Shown here one piece after another: positions 16,834 to 25,451 of a DNA stretch of 64,000 bases. The notes under the pieces were generated by a model that searched no databases, was not told the origin of the DNA, and saw nothing but the letters and a program-made list of their open reading frames with translations. Source of the stretch: RUG14871 sp045539425 (lineage in GTDB: Bacteria; Bacillota_I; Bacilli_A; Erysipelotrichales; Erysipelotrichaceae); the NCBI GenBank assembly GCA_045539425.1, contig JAZQFH010000013.1, positions 35,694 through 99,693 of the forward strand, written 5' to 3'. Every line of letters starts with the position of its first letter. Position 1 is the stretch's first letter. Both the position numbers and the translations under genes were made by a program.

Positions 16834-17526
16834 CTATTTCATGCTGCGGCAGAGCGCAAACTTGCTGATGGCAACCCGGACTTTCGGGATGCTGTATAAG
16901 ATTTCCAGTATATGCTGCGGAATGAACTCGTTGCATTTGACTTCGAGTACCACAAGGTTTGCCTCCTGAGCCAAAAGCGTTTCAGAGTCAAAATCAAAGA
17001 GGTCCGTGGTATATCTTCCGCTGCGGATATGATAGTCGAATGTGATGCGGACATCACTGACATCATAGATGTATGCGAGGCGGTCATAATCGACGATCAC
17101 ACTCGGTTTCAGGTGATTGGCACTCACTTCTTCCAGAAAGCTGACCAATAGTTCCCTTCTGTCGTTTCCGACTCGGAGTGTCCCGTCGATGAGTCCTTTT
17201 GCTTCTTCCTTGGTGATGGTGCAGTCTTCCTTCCATGTCATGTTATCATCCTTGTGCTTGCACTCCAGTTTGATAAAGGAAGGATCCTGGTTGTAAAGAC
17301 GGATGCGGTATTTCTTGCGGAACTCCACGCCGTCCATCTTTTCCGAAAAAGCTGTTGATAAGTCGTTATCGAAGTAAAGAGAGCGGATGCTGTAGGAGAG
17401 ATCCTCGCTGACGGAATGCTCATCCAGCTGCATCACCATCTTTAACTGCTGTTTCAATAAGAGCGTATGATATTCGCTGAGATAGAACTTCATCTCATAG
17501 CGGTAAGGTTTTCTTCTCTCTACCAT
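16834..17526 (-). CDS. VTC-domain (polyphosphate polymerase-like) protein
   Basis: 230 residues made of a single VTC tunnel-fold domain. Visible signature strands are YRYEMKFYLS, YSIRSLYFDND, KKYRIRLYNQDPSFIKLECKHK and LVVLEVKCNEFIPQ, which supply the Arg/Lys/Glu residues lining the tunnel in polyphosphate polymerases. No membrane segment. It overlaps the cotH stop by 7 bp and is followed by the DUF4956 membrane protein. Polyphosphate synthesis is the family inference; a different nucleotidyl/phosphotransfer role linked to CotH is possible. Confidence 0.85.
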   Translation of the reverse strand: MVERRKPYRYEMKFYLSEYHTLLLKQQLKMVMQLDEHSVSEDLSYSIRSLYFDNDLSTAFSEKMDGVEFRKKYRIRLYNQDPSFIKLECKHKDDNMTWKEDCTITKEEAKGLIDGTLRVGNDRRELLVSFLEEVSANHLKPSVIVDYDRLAYIYDVSDVRITFDYHIRSGRYTTDLFDFDSETLLAQEANLVVLEVKCNEFIPQHILEILYSIPKVRVAISKFALCRSMK

Positions 17527-20414
17527 ATGCCCGGGAACAGCTCCTTCATCCTGCTTTCGGAAAGTCCGAAATAATTCTTGGTGGTATTGAGGAAGTAATC
17601 CGTACGTTTGATCGCAAAGTCACGGAGATACTGCACATTCTCTTCCCACTCTTCCATGGTCAGACCCCATCTCTCCTGATTGCGGTACATCTCAGGAAGA
17701 ATCGTGTCATGGATTTCATTGATCTTGGCAATCACGTTATCGGCATTCCAGATGTTCTGTACCATATAACTCATCCGTTCCAGCCATCTCTCACGGAAGC
17801 GCGGTGAGTTGAAGATGGAGCGGAGAATATCATTTTCAAAGGAGGAAAGTTGTCCGATTCCCCCGGCATTCAGCATATAGCCCCAATAGTAGTCAACGCG
17901 GATATTGTACCAGCCGAGGTCCGTGTCATAGAGGATCCAGCGGAACTTCCCGTCATTGAAATACGGGGAATTCCAGAAACGGCAGTTGACGATATCGTTA
18001 TTGGAGATAAAGGACTCGGAGATCCAGTAATCGATGAAGTTATCGATATCGATCATCTTCGTGAGTTCTTCATAGTATTCATCATTCGACATGGAATGCG
18101 TATTCGCATATTCACGGATCCGGTTGTACGGCGCATAGCTGCCGATGGTGACATCGTAGTCGATCCGCAGGATATTCATGTCATCCTTCGGAATATTGTA
18201 TTTCTCCGAGAAGAATGCCGTATTGATCTTCTCACGGATATTGTATAATCCCCAGTACTGACCGTTGATATAAAGAACGACAATCTTATAATCCTGCACA
18301 TCCACGTTGCTGTTGCCGTTCAATAACTCCGAAGCCAGAATATCGCGCATGTAGGCAACATCCCAGTCATTGGATCCGGTACGCAATACGACGGATTCAT
18401 AGATGCTGTTATCTTCCTTGTCAAAGAGAGGATACTCCAGATACTTCTCTCCCCACTGATCATTGAAACGCAGAGCGTAGGACTTTTTGCGGTGAGAGCG
18501 CGTATTGCCGCCGAAGCAGGCCATCGAACACGGGATAGAAAAAGAGGAGCCGTCTTCATAAAGCTCCGCATAGGCTTCTCTCTCTAAGCCGATCACATTC
18601 GGATTCCAGTTCAGATCATTGAAATAGCTCGGATTGAGAGAAACCGACATCACGGGTAAGGTGTGATGTTCATTGATAATATAGGATGCGCAGTTCATCT
18701 CGCTGGAGAGTGATCCTGCCGCATAGCTTTTGGCCTTAATGACGGAAGTCTCTTTTAAATGCAGCGGAGATTCATAGACCGGATCCGTTTCATCGGGAAT
18801 GGAGCCGTCCGTGGTATAGTGAATCGTACCGTTCGCAAATAATTCGACAACCACTTCCTCCACGTCATCATAAACACCCGGATTTGCCGAGTATTCCACC
18901 GGGGACTGCATGGAGCGCACTCCCGTTCCGTTTCCGTAAAGTGGTGTCGGGGTGTCAAAATAGAAGAATCCTTCGCTTTCTCCCCTGCCGTAACTGTAAC
19001 CGTAAGGCAGATCCGCATAGGCAACGGAATCCGCAATCTCATCGTTGTGATACAGATAGACATTGTCGACTTCGGAAAGCTTGAATCCGACATGCTGATA
19101 AGTCTGATTGGATAAAAGCGTATTGCCGGAGCACATGACAACATAGTATCCGTATGGCGGTAAACTGACATCGTTCAATGTATAGCACATCTGGGAATCG
19201 GTATTCTGATTCAGTGAGTATTCACTCAGCTGAATGGATTCCGAAGAGTTGTTGTACAACTCGATCCAGTCATAGGTCCTGTTACCGTTCTGCTCTAAAT
19301 AAGTGTCGTTCTGGGACATGAGTTCATTAATGACAAGTCCTGTCGGCATCGTAAGATATTTCTTCTGGAATGCCGCGATACCGTCCGGTGTATTCTCTTC
19401 TCCCATGGAGATTAAGGAACTGACGGAGTAGGATCCGTCATTATTACGGATTTCCGCCATGCCGCCGGAGAGGTTTTCATACACGTGGCGGTCGACGATC
19501 TTCCCGTTACGGGAAAGGATGATCGTACCGTTGCGGGAAGAGAGATTTCTTCCCAGATAACCTTCCATGACGCGGTTGCCGATATAGAAGGAAATCACTT
19601 CTCCGCTATAGAGATCTCTTTCAGGCAAATTGATTAAGAACGGCGTTGCCTCGCTGTCGCTGAAGACATATTCGCCAAGGTGTACCGTATGATCGGAAAC
19701 ATTCTTGAATTCAACGAAACCGTCATAATAACCGTATTCGTTTTTAAAGTTACCGTTATTGCGGATCAGGATCTCATTGATCACAAGTTCCGCTTCTTCC
19801 GCTGTCTCTAAGGAATTGAGATAGCTTCTGAGACCGTCCGCATTATTCGGATAGCCCGGTGTTCCATAAGAGGAAACACCCCAGGTTCCGCTGTTCTCGC
19901 GGACCATGCTTTCATTCTTGGTTAAGGCCACCGTTTCACATGCATCGATGATCTTTCCGGAAGGATTGAGCAGGATCACGTTTTCCCCGCCTTTCGAACT
20001 TAAGGCAAACGGAGCATTCATCTCCCCGCCCAGCTTTCCGCTTAAGGAAACGACTAGATAGCCGTGAGACGGAATCGTGACATCCGGGAAGGTCCATTTG
20101 ATGGTATCTTTGCGGTCACTTAAGGCATATCCGTTCAAACGGATTTCCTTTTCCGTGCCGTTATATAATTCGAGATAATCGCAGATCTCATTTGTTTCAC
20201 TGACAAAAACACCGCCGTTATTGCTCATGAGTTCGGAGATGATCAGCTTATGAATATCACTGTAGGAAGTATCCGCCGTATCATCTTCCGGTACGGGCAT
20301 GCTGTCCTGCTTCGGGAATAAAAGACTTAAAGCTACGATAATGGCCAAAAGAACTCCTGATAGAAGAAGGAATAGAACGTCCGGTTTTTTGCGTGTTTTT
20401 CTCTGTTTAGACAT
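17520..20414 (-). CDS. Membrane-anchored CotH kinase-like protein with three lamin-tail domains
   Basis: 964 residues. A basic N-terminus and one membrane segment (residues ~13-33) anchor it with the rest outside. Three lamin-tail-like repeats follow (around 55-170, 205-320 and 355-470; each starts like LIISELMSNN, LVINEILIRNN, LVINELMSQND and contains a YLELYN/FVEFKN/WIELYN strand). A chitobiase-like domain (about 505-560, FANGTIHYTTDGSIPDETDP) leads into a CotH domain (about 570-940) with RSHRKKSYALRF, VVLRTGSNDWDVAYMRD and ILYDTDLGWYN. CotH proteins phosphorylate spore or surface proteins. The mRNA is probably near-leaderless: TGATATAAT lies 9 nt before the ATG and no ribosome site is seen. 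Confidence 0.88.
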   Translation of the reverse strand: MSKQRKTRKKPDVLFLLLSGVLLAIIVALSLLFPKQDSMPVPEDDTADTSYSDIHKLIISELMSNNGGVFVSETNEICDYLELYNGTEKEIRLNGYALSDRKDTIKWTFPDVTIPSHGYLVVSLSGKLGGEMNAPFALSSKGGENVILLNPSGKIIDACETVALTKNESMVRENSGTWGVSSYGTPGYPNNADGLRSYLNSLETAEEAELVINEILIRNNGNFKNEYGYYDGFVEFKNVSDHTVHLGEYVFSDSEATPFLINLPERDLYSGEVISFYIGNRVMEGYLGRNLSSRNGTIILSRNGKIVDRHVYENLSGGMAEIRNNDGSYSVSSLISMGEENTPDGIAAFQKKYLTMPTGLVINELMSQNDTYLEQNGNRTYDWIELYNNSSESIQLSEYSLNQNTDSQMCYTLNDVSLPPYGYYVVMCSGNTLLSNQTYQHVGFKLSEVDNVYLYHNDEIADSVAYADLPYGYSYGRGESEGFFYFDTPTPLYGNGTGVRSMQSPVEYSANPGVYDDVEEVVVELFANGTIHYTTDGSIPDETDPVYESPLHLKETSVIKAKSYAAGSLSSEMNCASYIINEHHTLPVMSVSLNPSYFNDLNWNPNVIGLEREAYAELYEDGSSFSIPCSMACFGGNTRSHRKKSYALRFNDQWGEKYLEYPLFDKEDNSIYESVVLRTGSNDWDVAYMRDILASELLNGNSNVDVQDYKIVVLYINGQYWGLYNIREKINTAFFSEKYNIPKDDMNILRIDYDVTIGSYAPYNRIREYANTHSMSNDEYYEELTKMIDIDNFIDYWISESFISNNDIVNCRFWNSPYFNDGKFRWILYDTDLGWYNIRVDYYWGYMLNAGGIGQLSSFENDILRSIFNSPRFRERWLERMSYMVQNIWNADNVIAKINEIHDTILPEMYRNQERWGLTMEEWEENVQYLRDFAIKRTDYFLNTTKNYFGLSESRMKELFPGIW

Positions 20415-20433
20415 ATCTATGAAATTATATCAT
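20415..20433 (-). promoter_or_regulatory. Extended -10 promoter of cotH, predicted near-leaderless
   Basis: On the minus strand TG-A-TATAAT spans 20432-20424, and only 9 nt separate TATAAT from the ATG. Expected initiation leaves about 2-3 untranslated bases. No Shine-Dalgarno fits in this space. Confidence 0.6.
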
Positions 20434-20459
20434 TTTCTGCGGGATTGTGTGAAAACATA

Positions 20460-20473
20460 TTCATAATTATGAA
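20460..20473. repeat. 14-bp perfect palindrome upstream of cotH promoter
   Basis: TTCATAATTATGAA is a perfect inverted repeat centred about 40 bp upstream of the cotH -10 box. It could be an operator, but AT-rich palindromes also occur by chance, and it abuts the T-tract of the neighbouring terminator. Confidence 0.3.
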
Positions 20474-20499
20474 AAAGAAAACCTGTCAGAGACAGGTTT
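20472..20499 (-). terminator. Terminator after the phosphosugar mutase operon
   Basis: AAACCTGTC, loop TCT and GACAGGTTT form a 9-bp stem followed by TCTTTTTC on the minus strand, directly after the small protein gene stop. Confidence 0.88.
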
Positions 20500-20502
20500 C
20501 AC

Positions 20503-20784
20503 TTACAGCAATTCATTCAGCAGGCGGTTCGCTTTTTCCAGGTCTTTCTTTTTCACATAGATCACATAGACATAGTTCATGTCATGATCTACAAAGGAAG
20601 AAGACATTCCCCCGTTATATTTCCCGTAATTCATACGGTAATGCAGGTTTCTGCCGAAAGTGGTCTTGTTCCGTAATGTCTTCATCTCATAGGGAATCCC
20701 GTTTTTTCTTAAGAGCGAATAGACTTTCGCTGCTTCTTCCGCAGAGGAATCTTTCATTAATACCGTACGGTTCAAAAAGTTCAT
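20503..20784 (-). CDS. Small protein, possibly DUF2007-like
   Basis: 93 residues from the ATG at 20784, chosen for its AAAGGAGATATCAA site; the longer frame overlaps the mutase gene. No signal peptide or membrane segment. The start NRTVLMKDSSAEEAAKVYSLLRKNGIPYEM resembles small DUF2007-type putative signalling proteins in which residues are accumulated before a LLRKNGIP turn, but the match is by eye only. It is cotranscribed with the phosphosugar mutase. Confidence 0.6.
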   Translation of the reverse strand: MNFLNRTVLMKDSSAEEAAKVYSLLRKNGIPYEMKTLRNKTTFGRNLHYRMNYGKYNGGMSSSFVDHDMNYVYVIYVKKKDLEKANRLLNELL

Positions 20785-20839
20785 TTGATATCTCCTTTCT
20801 TTTTTTGGAAAATAGCCTGCAAGGCAGACTCTTATCTGT

Positions 20840-22534
20840 TTATTCGACGGATGTGACGATACGGAAGACATCTTCGCGGATCAGCTGATTCGTTCTGAGA
20901 GCTTCTTCCCTGCTGTTCTGGTCCGTATAGAAATAGAATTTGATCTTCGGTTCCGTTCCGCTCGGACGGATGGCAAACCAGCTGTTGTTATCCAGATAGA
21001 AGCGCAGCACATTGCTTGCCGGAATATCTTCATAACCGTTGATGTAGTCGATGACCTTGACAACTTTCGCTCCGGCGATTTCCGTCGGGAGATTTGCCCG
21101 GACATAGCTCATCATCCGTTTGATTCTGTCGGCGCCTTCGATTCCTTCCAGAATGATATTCGGTTCATCTTCCGCATAATGACCGTATCTGTCATACAGT
21201 TCATTTAATACGTTCCAGAGTGTTTTCCCCTGCTTGCGGTAATAGGCAGCTGCTTCCGCTACCAGCATACCGGCAGAGATGCCGTCCTTATCACGGATCG
21301 TCGGACATGCGGCGTAGCCGACGGACTCCTCATAACCGAACAGGATCGTATATCCCTGCTCAATTAAGGCCGGATATCTTCCGCAGATGTTCTTAAATCC
21401 CGTCAGACTTTCAAACATCTTCACGCCATAGGCTTCCGCCATTTCCGTACTCATGGTACTTGTGACGATGGATTTGACCATGGCACCTTTTTCAGGAAGC
21501 GTTCCCGCATCCTTATGGCCTTCCAGGATATAGTTGACTAAGAGATAACCGGTCTGGTTACCATTTAATGGAATATAGTTACCTTCATCATCGCGGATCT
21601 CAATCGCGAAGCGGTCACCGTCCGGGTCGCACGCCATTAAGAGTTCGGCACCGAATTTTCTGCCCAGCTCTTCGCTCTTGCGGAATGCTTTCGGATCTTC
21701 CGGGTTCGGATAACCGACAGATGTAAAGTCCGGGTCCGGTTCTCTCTGAATTTCCACGAACTTCCAGTTCTTGAATCCGCGGTCATTGAGCATTGTCGCA
21801 AACGGGATGGATGCGGCACCGTTGAGCGGTGTGAAGACAAGCGGAATATTGAGGTCGAGCTCATCCCCGTGGTGAATGGCCATGCTTTCGACAAGGTCCA
21901 GATATTCACGGTCATATTCCGGACCGAGAACCACGATCTTTCCTTCCTTGACGCCTTCTTCAAAGTCGCTGGTGATGACATCCTTGAATGCGTCGACCGC
22001 ATTGATCTTTTCCGTCATGCCGTCCGCAATCTTGCTGGAAACCTGGCAGCCGTCTTCCCAGTATGCCTTATAACCGTTATATGCCTGCGGGTTATGAGAT
22101 GCCGTGATGTTGATACCGGCAATGCAGTTTAAGCGCGTTACGCTCCATGCCAATTGCGGCGTAGGACGCAGTGACGGATAAACATATGCCTTGATTCCAT
22201 TTGCGGCTAAGATGCCGGCAGTAAACTGAGAGAATTCATGAGAGAAGTGTCTTGGGTCATGGGCAATGACGACACCGCGCTTACATGCCTCTTCGCCATG
22301 CTCTTTAATAAAATCGGCAATTCCCTGCGTCGCCTTGCCGACCGTGAAATAGTTCATGCGGTTGGTTCCGGCTCCGACGATTCCACGCAGACCTGCCGTT
22401 CCAAAGGACAGATCCTGATAGAAACGTTCTTTTATTTCATTATCATCATCTTTGATTGCAATCAGTTCCGCTCTTAAAGGATCATCTTCTTTCAGAGAAT
22501 CCAGCCAGAGCTGATATCTTTCCATATAATTCAT
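20840..22534 (-). CDS. pgcA: Phospho-sugar mutase (alpha-phosphoglucomutase type)
   Basis: 564 residues, the alpha-D-phosphohexomutase superfamily in four domains. Catalytic phosphoserine loop ITASHNPQAYNGYKAYW, metal loop DPDGDRFAI, sugar-binding loop GYEESVGYA and phosphate-binding loop IRPSGTEPKIKFY are all present. Length and the AYNGYK motif fit the PgcA branch interconverting glucose-1- and glucose-6-phosphate. The start has TTGGAGG 6 nt upstream. Confidence 0.93.
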   Translation of the reverse strand: MNYMERYQLWLDSLKEDDPLRAELIAIKDDDNEIKERFYQDLSFGTAGLRGIVGAGTNRMNYFTVGKATQGIADFIKEHGEEACKRGVVIAHDPRHFSHEFSQFTAGILAANGIKAYVYPSLRPTPQLAWSVTRLNCIAGINITASHNPQAYNGYKAYWEDGCQVSSKIADGMTEKINAVDAFKDVITSDFEEGVKEGKIVVLGPEYDREYLDLVESMAIHHGDELDLNIPLVFTPLNGAASIPFATMLNDRGFKNWKFVEIQREPDPDFTSVGYPNPEDPKAFRKSEELGRKFGAELLMACDPDGDRFAIEIRDDEGNYIPLNGNQTGYLLVNYILEGHKDAGTLPEKGAMVKSIVTSTMSTEMAEAYGVKMFESLTGFKNICGRYPALIEQGYTILFGYEESVGYAACPTIRDKDGISAGMLVAEAAAYYRKQGKTLWNVLNELYDRYGHYAEDEPNIILEGIEGADRIKRMMSYVRANLPTEIAGAKVVKVIDYINGYEDIPASNVLRFYLDNNSWFAIRPSGTEPKIKFYFYTDQNSREEALRTNQLIREDVFRIVTSVE

Positions 22535-22559
22535 GATTTGCCTCCAATATTATGATTCT

Positions 22560-22589
22560 ATTTTACTACGTTCCTCCTTTTTTCAGCAA
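22560..22589 (-). promoter_or_regulatory. Promoter of the phosphosugar mutase gene
   Basis: TTGCTG (22589-22584), an 18-bp spacer and TAAAAT (22565-22560) on the minus strand, 26 nt before the ATG. Confidence 0.5.
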
Positions 22590-22634
22590 CTCCCCCAAAA
22601 TGAGACTTTCCGTCTGACAAAATATCTTAAAGGT

Positions 22635-22700
22635 AAAAGAAAAAGCAGAATTCAGGAATCTGTACCATTTAATGTACTGGTTTTCTCTGTTTTCTGCTTA
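22635..22700 (-). terminator. Terminator of the rimP-nusA-infB-rbfA operon
   Basis: On the minus strand AGCAGAA and TTCTGCT close a long hairpin with an inner GTAC/GTAC stem, followed by TTTTTCTTTT. It lies just after the rbfA stop. The 148-bp gap to the mutase gene otherwise holds only the mutase promoter. Confidence 0.75.
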
Positions 22701-22707
22701 TGTTTCT

Positions 22708-23058
22708 TTATTCTTCCGGAATGTTCAGGTCTTTCAGAATGGAATCAATGCGGTTTCCCGTTTCCAGGGATTCATCTTTCAAAAAGACGATATCCGGGCA
22801 TTTATAGGTGGAAAGTCGCTTGGCAAGCGTGGAACGGATGAAGCCTTTGGCTTTCCTGAGGCTTTCGATATCCTCTTCAATGCGTTCCTTCTTATCCAGA
22901 ATGCTGAAATAGACTTTGGCAATGCTGAGATCGTTATTGACTTCCACGTCCGTGATCGTCACTAAGCCGACCTTGCGTTCTTTCATATCGAACTGGATGA
23001 TATTGCTGACTTCCTTGCGGATCAGTTCGGCAAGATGTTCGTTCTTAACCTTTTTCAT
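22708..23058 (-). CDS. rbfA: 30S ribosome-binding factor RbfA
   Basis: 116 residues from the ATG at 23058 (MKKVKNEHLAELIRKEVSNII), which shares one base with the infB stop (TAATG). A KH-like fold with VTITDVEVNNDLSIAKVYFS and the helix GFIRSTLAKRLSTYKCPDIVF is diagnostic. It binds 16S rRNA during late 30S maturation. It is the last gene of the nusA-infB operon. Confidence 0.95.
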   Translation of the reverse strand: MKKVKNEHLAELIRKEVSNIIQFDMKERKVGLVTITDVEVNNDLSIAKVYFSILDKKERIEEDIESLRKAKGFIRSTLAKRLSTYKCPDIVFLKDESLETGNRIDSILKDLNIPEE

Positions 23059-24878
23059 TACTGGATGGGGACCTCCTCTTCGCCATAGGCTTCGATGTAG
23101 TCTCCTTCCTTGATGTCGTTGAAGTTTGCAATCGTTAAGCCGCATTCATACCCGGCGATAACTTCCTTGGCGTCGTTTTCAAAGCGGCGTAAGCTTCCGA
23201 GTTTTCCATCGTATACCACGATACCGTTACGGATCAGACGTACTCTGCAGTCTCTGACAATCTTGCCTTCCGTTACATAGCATCCGGCAATCGTACCGAC
23301 CTTGGAAACCTTGAAGAGCTGACGGACTTCCGCCATACCCAGCGTGACTTCCTCATAGACCGGTGCCAGCATACCCTTCATGGCCGCTTCCATCTCTTCC
23401 ACCAGCTTATAGATGATGTTATGCAGACGGATCTCAACCTTTTCATCGGCTGCTTTCTTACGGACGTTGGAATCCGGACGGACGTTGAATCCGTAGATGA
23501 TGGCATGGGAGGCATTCGCCAGCATGACATCGCTTTCGGAGATTGCTCCGGCAGTGGAACGGATGACATTGACTTTGACACCATCTACCTGGATCTTCTC
23601 CAGAGAAGATTTCACGGCTTCCGCGGAACCCGTAACGTCTGCCTTGATGATGACCGGAATCTCCTGTACTTCACCGGCTTCGATCTGCGCTGCCATATCC
23701 GCCAGTGTTAAGGCACTGGTTGTACGGCGTTCGCTTTCGATCTTCGCCTGGGCTCTGCGTTCCGCGATCGCTCTGGCCTGACGCTCATTGCGATAGGCTT
23801 TGAATAAGTCACCGGCAACCGGGACATCGTTTAAGCCGATGATCTCGACCGGTGTGGAAGGAAGTGCTTCCTTGATCTCTCTTCCGACATCATCCGTCAT
23901 CTTACGGATCTTGCCGAAGCAGGCGCCGACAACAACCGGATCGCCGTTATGGAGGGTACCGTTCTGGACAAGAAGTGTCGCGACCGGTCCTCTTCCCTTA
24001 TCCAGTTTCGCTTCAATCACCGTTCCGCTGGCTGTACGCTTCGGATTGGCTTTGAGCTGCTGAACTTCACTGACGACCTGGATCGTCTCAAGTAAATCCT
24101 TGACACCCATTCCGGTCTTGGCAGAGATCTTGACGAAGATCGTATCTCCGCCCCACTCTTCCGGTAAGAGGCCGAGGTCAGCCATATCATTCATGATACG
24201 GTCCGGATTCACGTTCGGTTTATCCATCTTGTTGACGGCAACGATGATCGGACATCCCGCTGCCTTGGCATGGTCGACGGCTTCGAGCGTCTGCGGCATG
24301 ACACCGTCATCCGCGGCAACCACGATAATGACAAGGTCAGTTACCTTCGCACCTCTGGCACGCATGGCCGTAAAGGCTTCGTGACCCGGTGTATCCAGGA
24401 ATGTGATTTTCTTGCCGTTCAGGGATACCTGATAGGCACCGATATGCTGCGTGATGCCGCCGAATTCGCTGGCTGTCACGTGTGTTTTACGGATGTTATC
24501 CAGTAATGTTGTCTTACCATGGTCAACATGTCCCATGATCGTAACAATGCACGGACGTTCGATGAGATCTTCTTCTCTATCGACTTCCGTATCTTCCAGA
24601 CTGTCAGGATCCACCACTTCTTCTTTGGTGAAGTTGCAGTTGAATTCCATACAGATGAGTCCCACCGACTCGTCATCCAGCGGTGAGTTGATCGTAACCA
24701 TTTTACCCAGCATGAACAGCACCTTGATGATGTCGCTGGAGTTTCTTTCCAATTTTTCTGCTAATTGACCGACAGTGATACCTTCCTGATAAGTGATTTC
24801 CGTCGGATAGTTGGTTCTCCTAGTAAAACCAGAATTCGGTCTGTTTGGTTTCTTATGTTTGTTATTTGGTTTTGCCAT
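23058..24878 (-). CDS. infB: Translation initiation factor IF-2, short form
   Basis: 606 residues, a compact IF-2: the basic/acidic N-terminal extension found in many species is reduced to about 100 residues. GTPase motifs: G1 GHVDHGKT, G3 DTPGHE, G4 NKMD, G5 SAKTG; the second beta-barrel and the C-terminal initiator-tRNA domain (GSLRRFENDAKEV, GYECGLTIANFNDI) are complete. It brings fMet-tRNA to the 30S subunit. Start with GAGGTGGACTA upstream. Confidence 0.97.
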   Translation of the reverse strand: MAKPNNKHKKPNRPNSGFTRRTNYPTEITYQEGITVGQLAEKLERNSSDIIKVLFMLGKMVTINSPLDDESVGLICMEFNCNFTKEEVVDPDSLEDTEVDREEDLIERPCIVTIMGHVDHGKTTLLDNIRKTHVTASEFGGITQHIGAYQVSLNGKKITFLDTPGHEAFTAMRARGAKVTDLVIIVVAADDGVMPQTLEAVDHAKAAGCPIIVAVNKMDKPNVNPDRIMNDMADLGLLPEEWGGDTIFVKISAKTGMGVKDLLETIQVVSEVQQLKANPKRTASGTVIEAKLDKGRGPVATLLVQNGTLHNGDPVVVGACFGKIRKMTDDVGREIKEALPSTPVEIIGLNDVPVAGDLFKAYRNERQARAIAERRAQAKIESERRTTSALTLADMAAQIEAGEVQEIPVIIKADVTGSAEAVKSSLEKIQVDGVKVNVIRSTAGAISESDVMLANASHAIIYGFNVRPDSNVRKKAADEKVEIRLHNIIYKLVEEMEAAMKGMLAPVYEEVTLGMAEVRQLFKVSKVGTIAGCYVTEGKIVRDCRVRLIRNGIVVYDGKLGSLRRFENDAKEVIAGYECGLTIANFNDIKEGDYIEAYGEEEVPIQ

Positions 24879-25186
24879 TAGTCCACCTCATTTCTAGTAA
24901 GCGTCTCTATGATGGCTTTGGAAAGGTTGCCGTCATTGACGCAGACACTTTTAATATTGCTTTTCCCGATTGCCCGGGAGATTTCTGTTGCCTGATATTT
25001 CACAAAGAACGGAATTTGATAGAAGCTGCATTTGTCTGTGATCTGCTTTTTCGAACGTTCGGACGCATCAGCGGCGATGAGAACCACCTGGCATTTTTTA
25101 TGCCGGATGGCCTCCATCATCACTTCACCGTAACTGATCTGATTCGCCCGTTTTGCGATTCCGAGAAGACTGAGTGCCTTATCCAC
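24878..25186 (-). CDS. ylxQ: L7Ae-type ribosomal/K-turn protein YlxQ
   Basis: 102 residues with the L7Ae fold: LLGIAKRANQISYGE, CQVVLIAADASERSKKQI and ISRAIGKSNIKSVCV. Start is a GTG at 25186 with GGAG 8 nt upstream, located inside the ylxR 3' end; the end overlaps infB as TAATG. The family binds kink-turn RNA. The position between ylxR and infB is the standard Bacillota arrangement. Confidence 0.93.
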   Translation of the reverse strand: MDKALSLLGIAKRANQISYGEVMMEAIRHKKCQVVLIAADASERSKKQITDKCSFYQIPFFVKYQATEISRAIGKSNIKSVCVNDGNLSKAIIETLTRNEVD

Positions 25187-25451
25187 GGAACATCTCCGTA
25201 AGTTTTGCGTAGATTTCTTCCGGGATGTCGGCTTCGAGTGCCTTGGAAAGTGCTCCGGTCTTTCTTGCCAGATTCACGGCATCCACACTCTTTCTGAGAT
25301 AGGCGCCGCGTCCGTTTGCCTTGCCGGTTTCATCGATCAGAATCTGTCCTTCCGGAGATCTGACGATGCGGATCAGTTCCTTTTTGGGGAAGCGTTCCTG
25401 CGTGGCAACGCACTTTCGCATCGGTACTTTTTTAAGCGTTGTAACTGCCAT
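25179..25451 (-). CDS. ylxR: YlxR/RnpM RNA-binding protein
   Basis: 90 residues. The signature is complete: VPMRKCVATQERFPKKELIR and GRGAYLRKSVDAV. This DUF448 family (also named RnpM) binds RNA and modulates RNase P. Coupled to nusA by TAATG. Confidence 0.94.
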   Translation of the reverse strand: MAVTTLKKVPMRKCVATQERFPKKELIRIVRSPEGQILIDETGKANGRGAYLRKSVDAVNLARKTGALSKALEADIPEEIYAKLTEMFRG

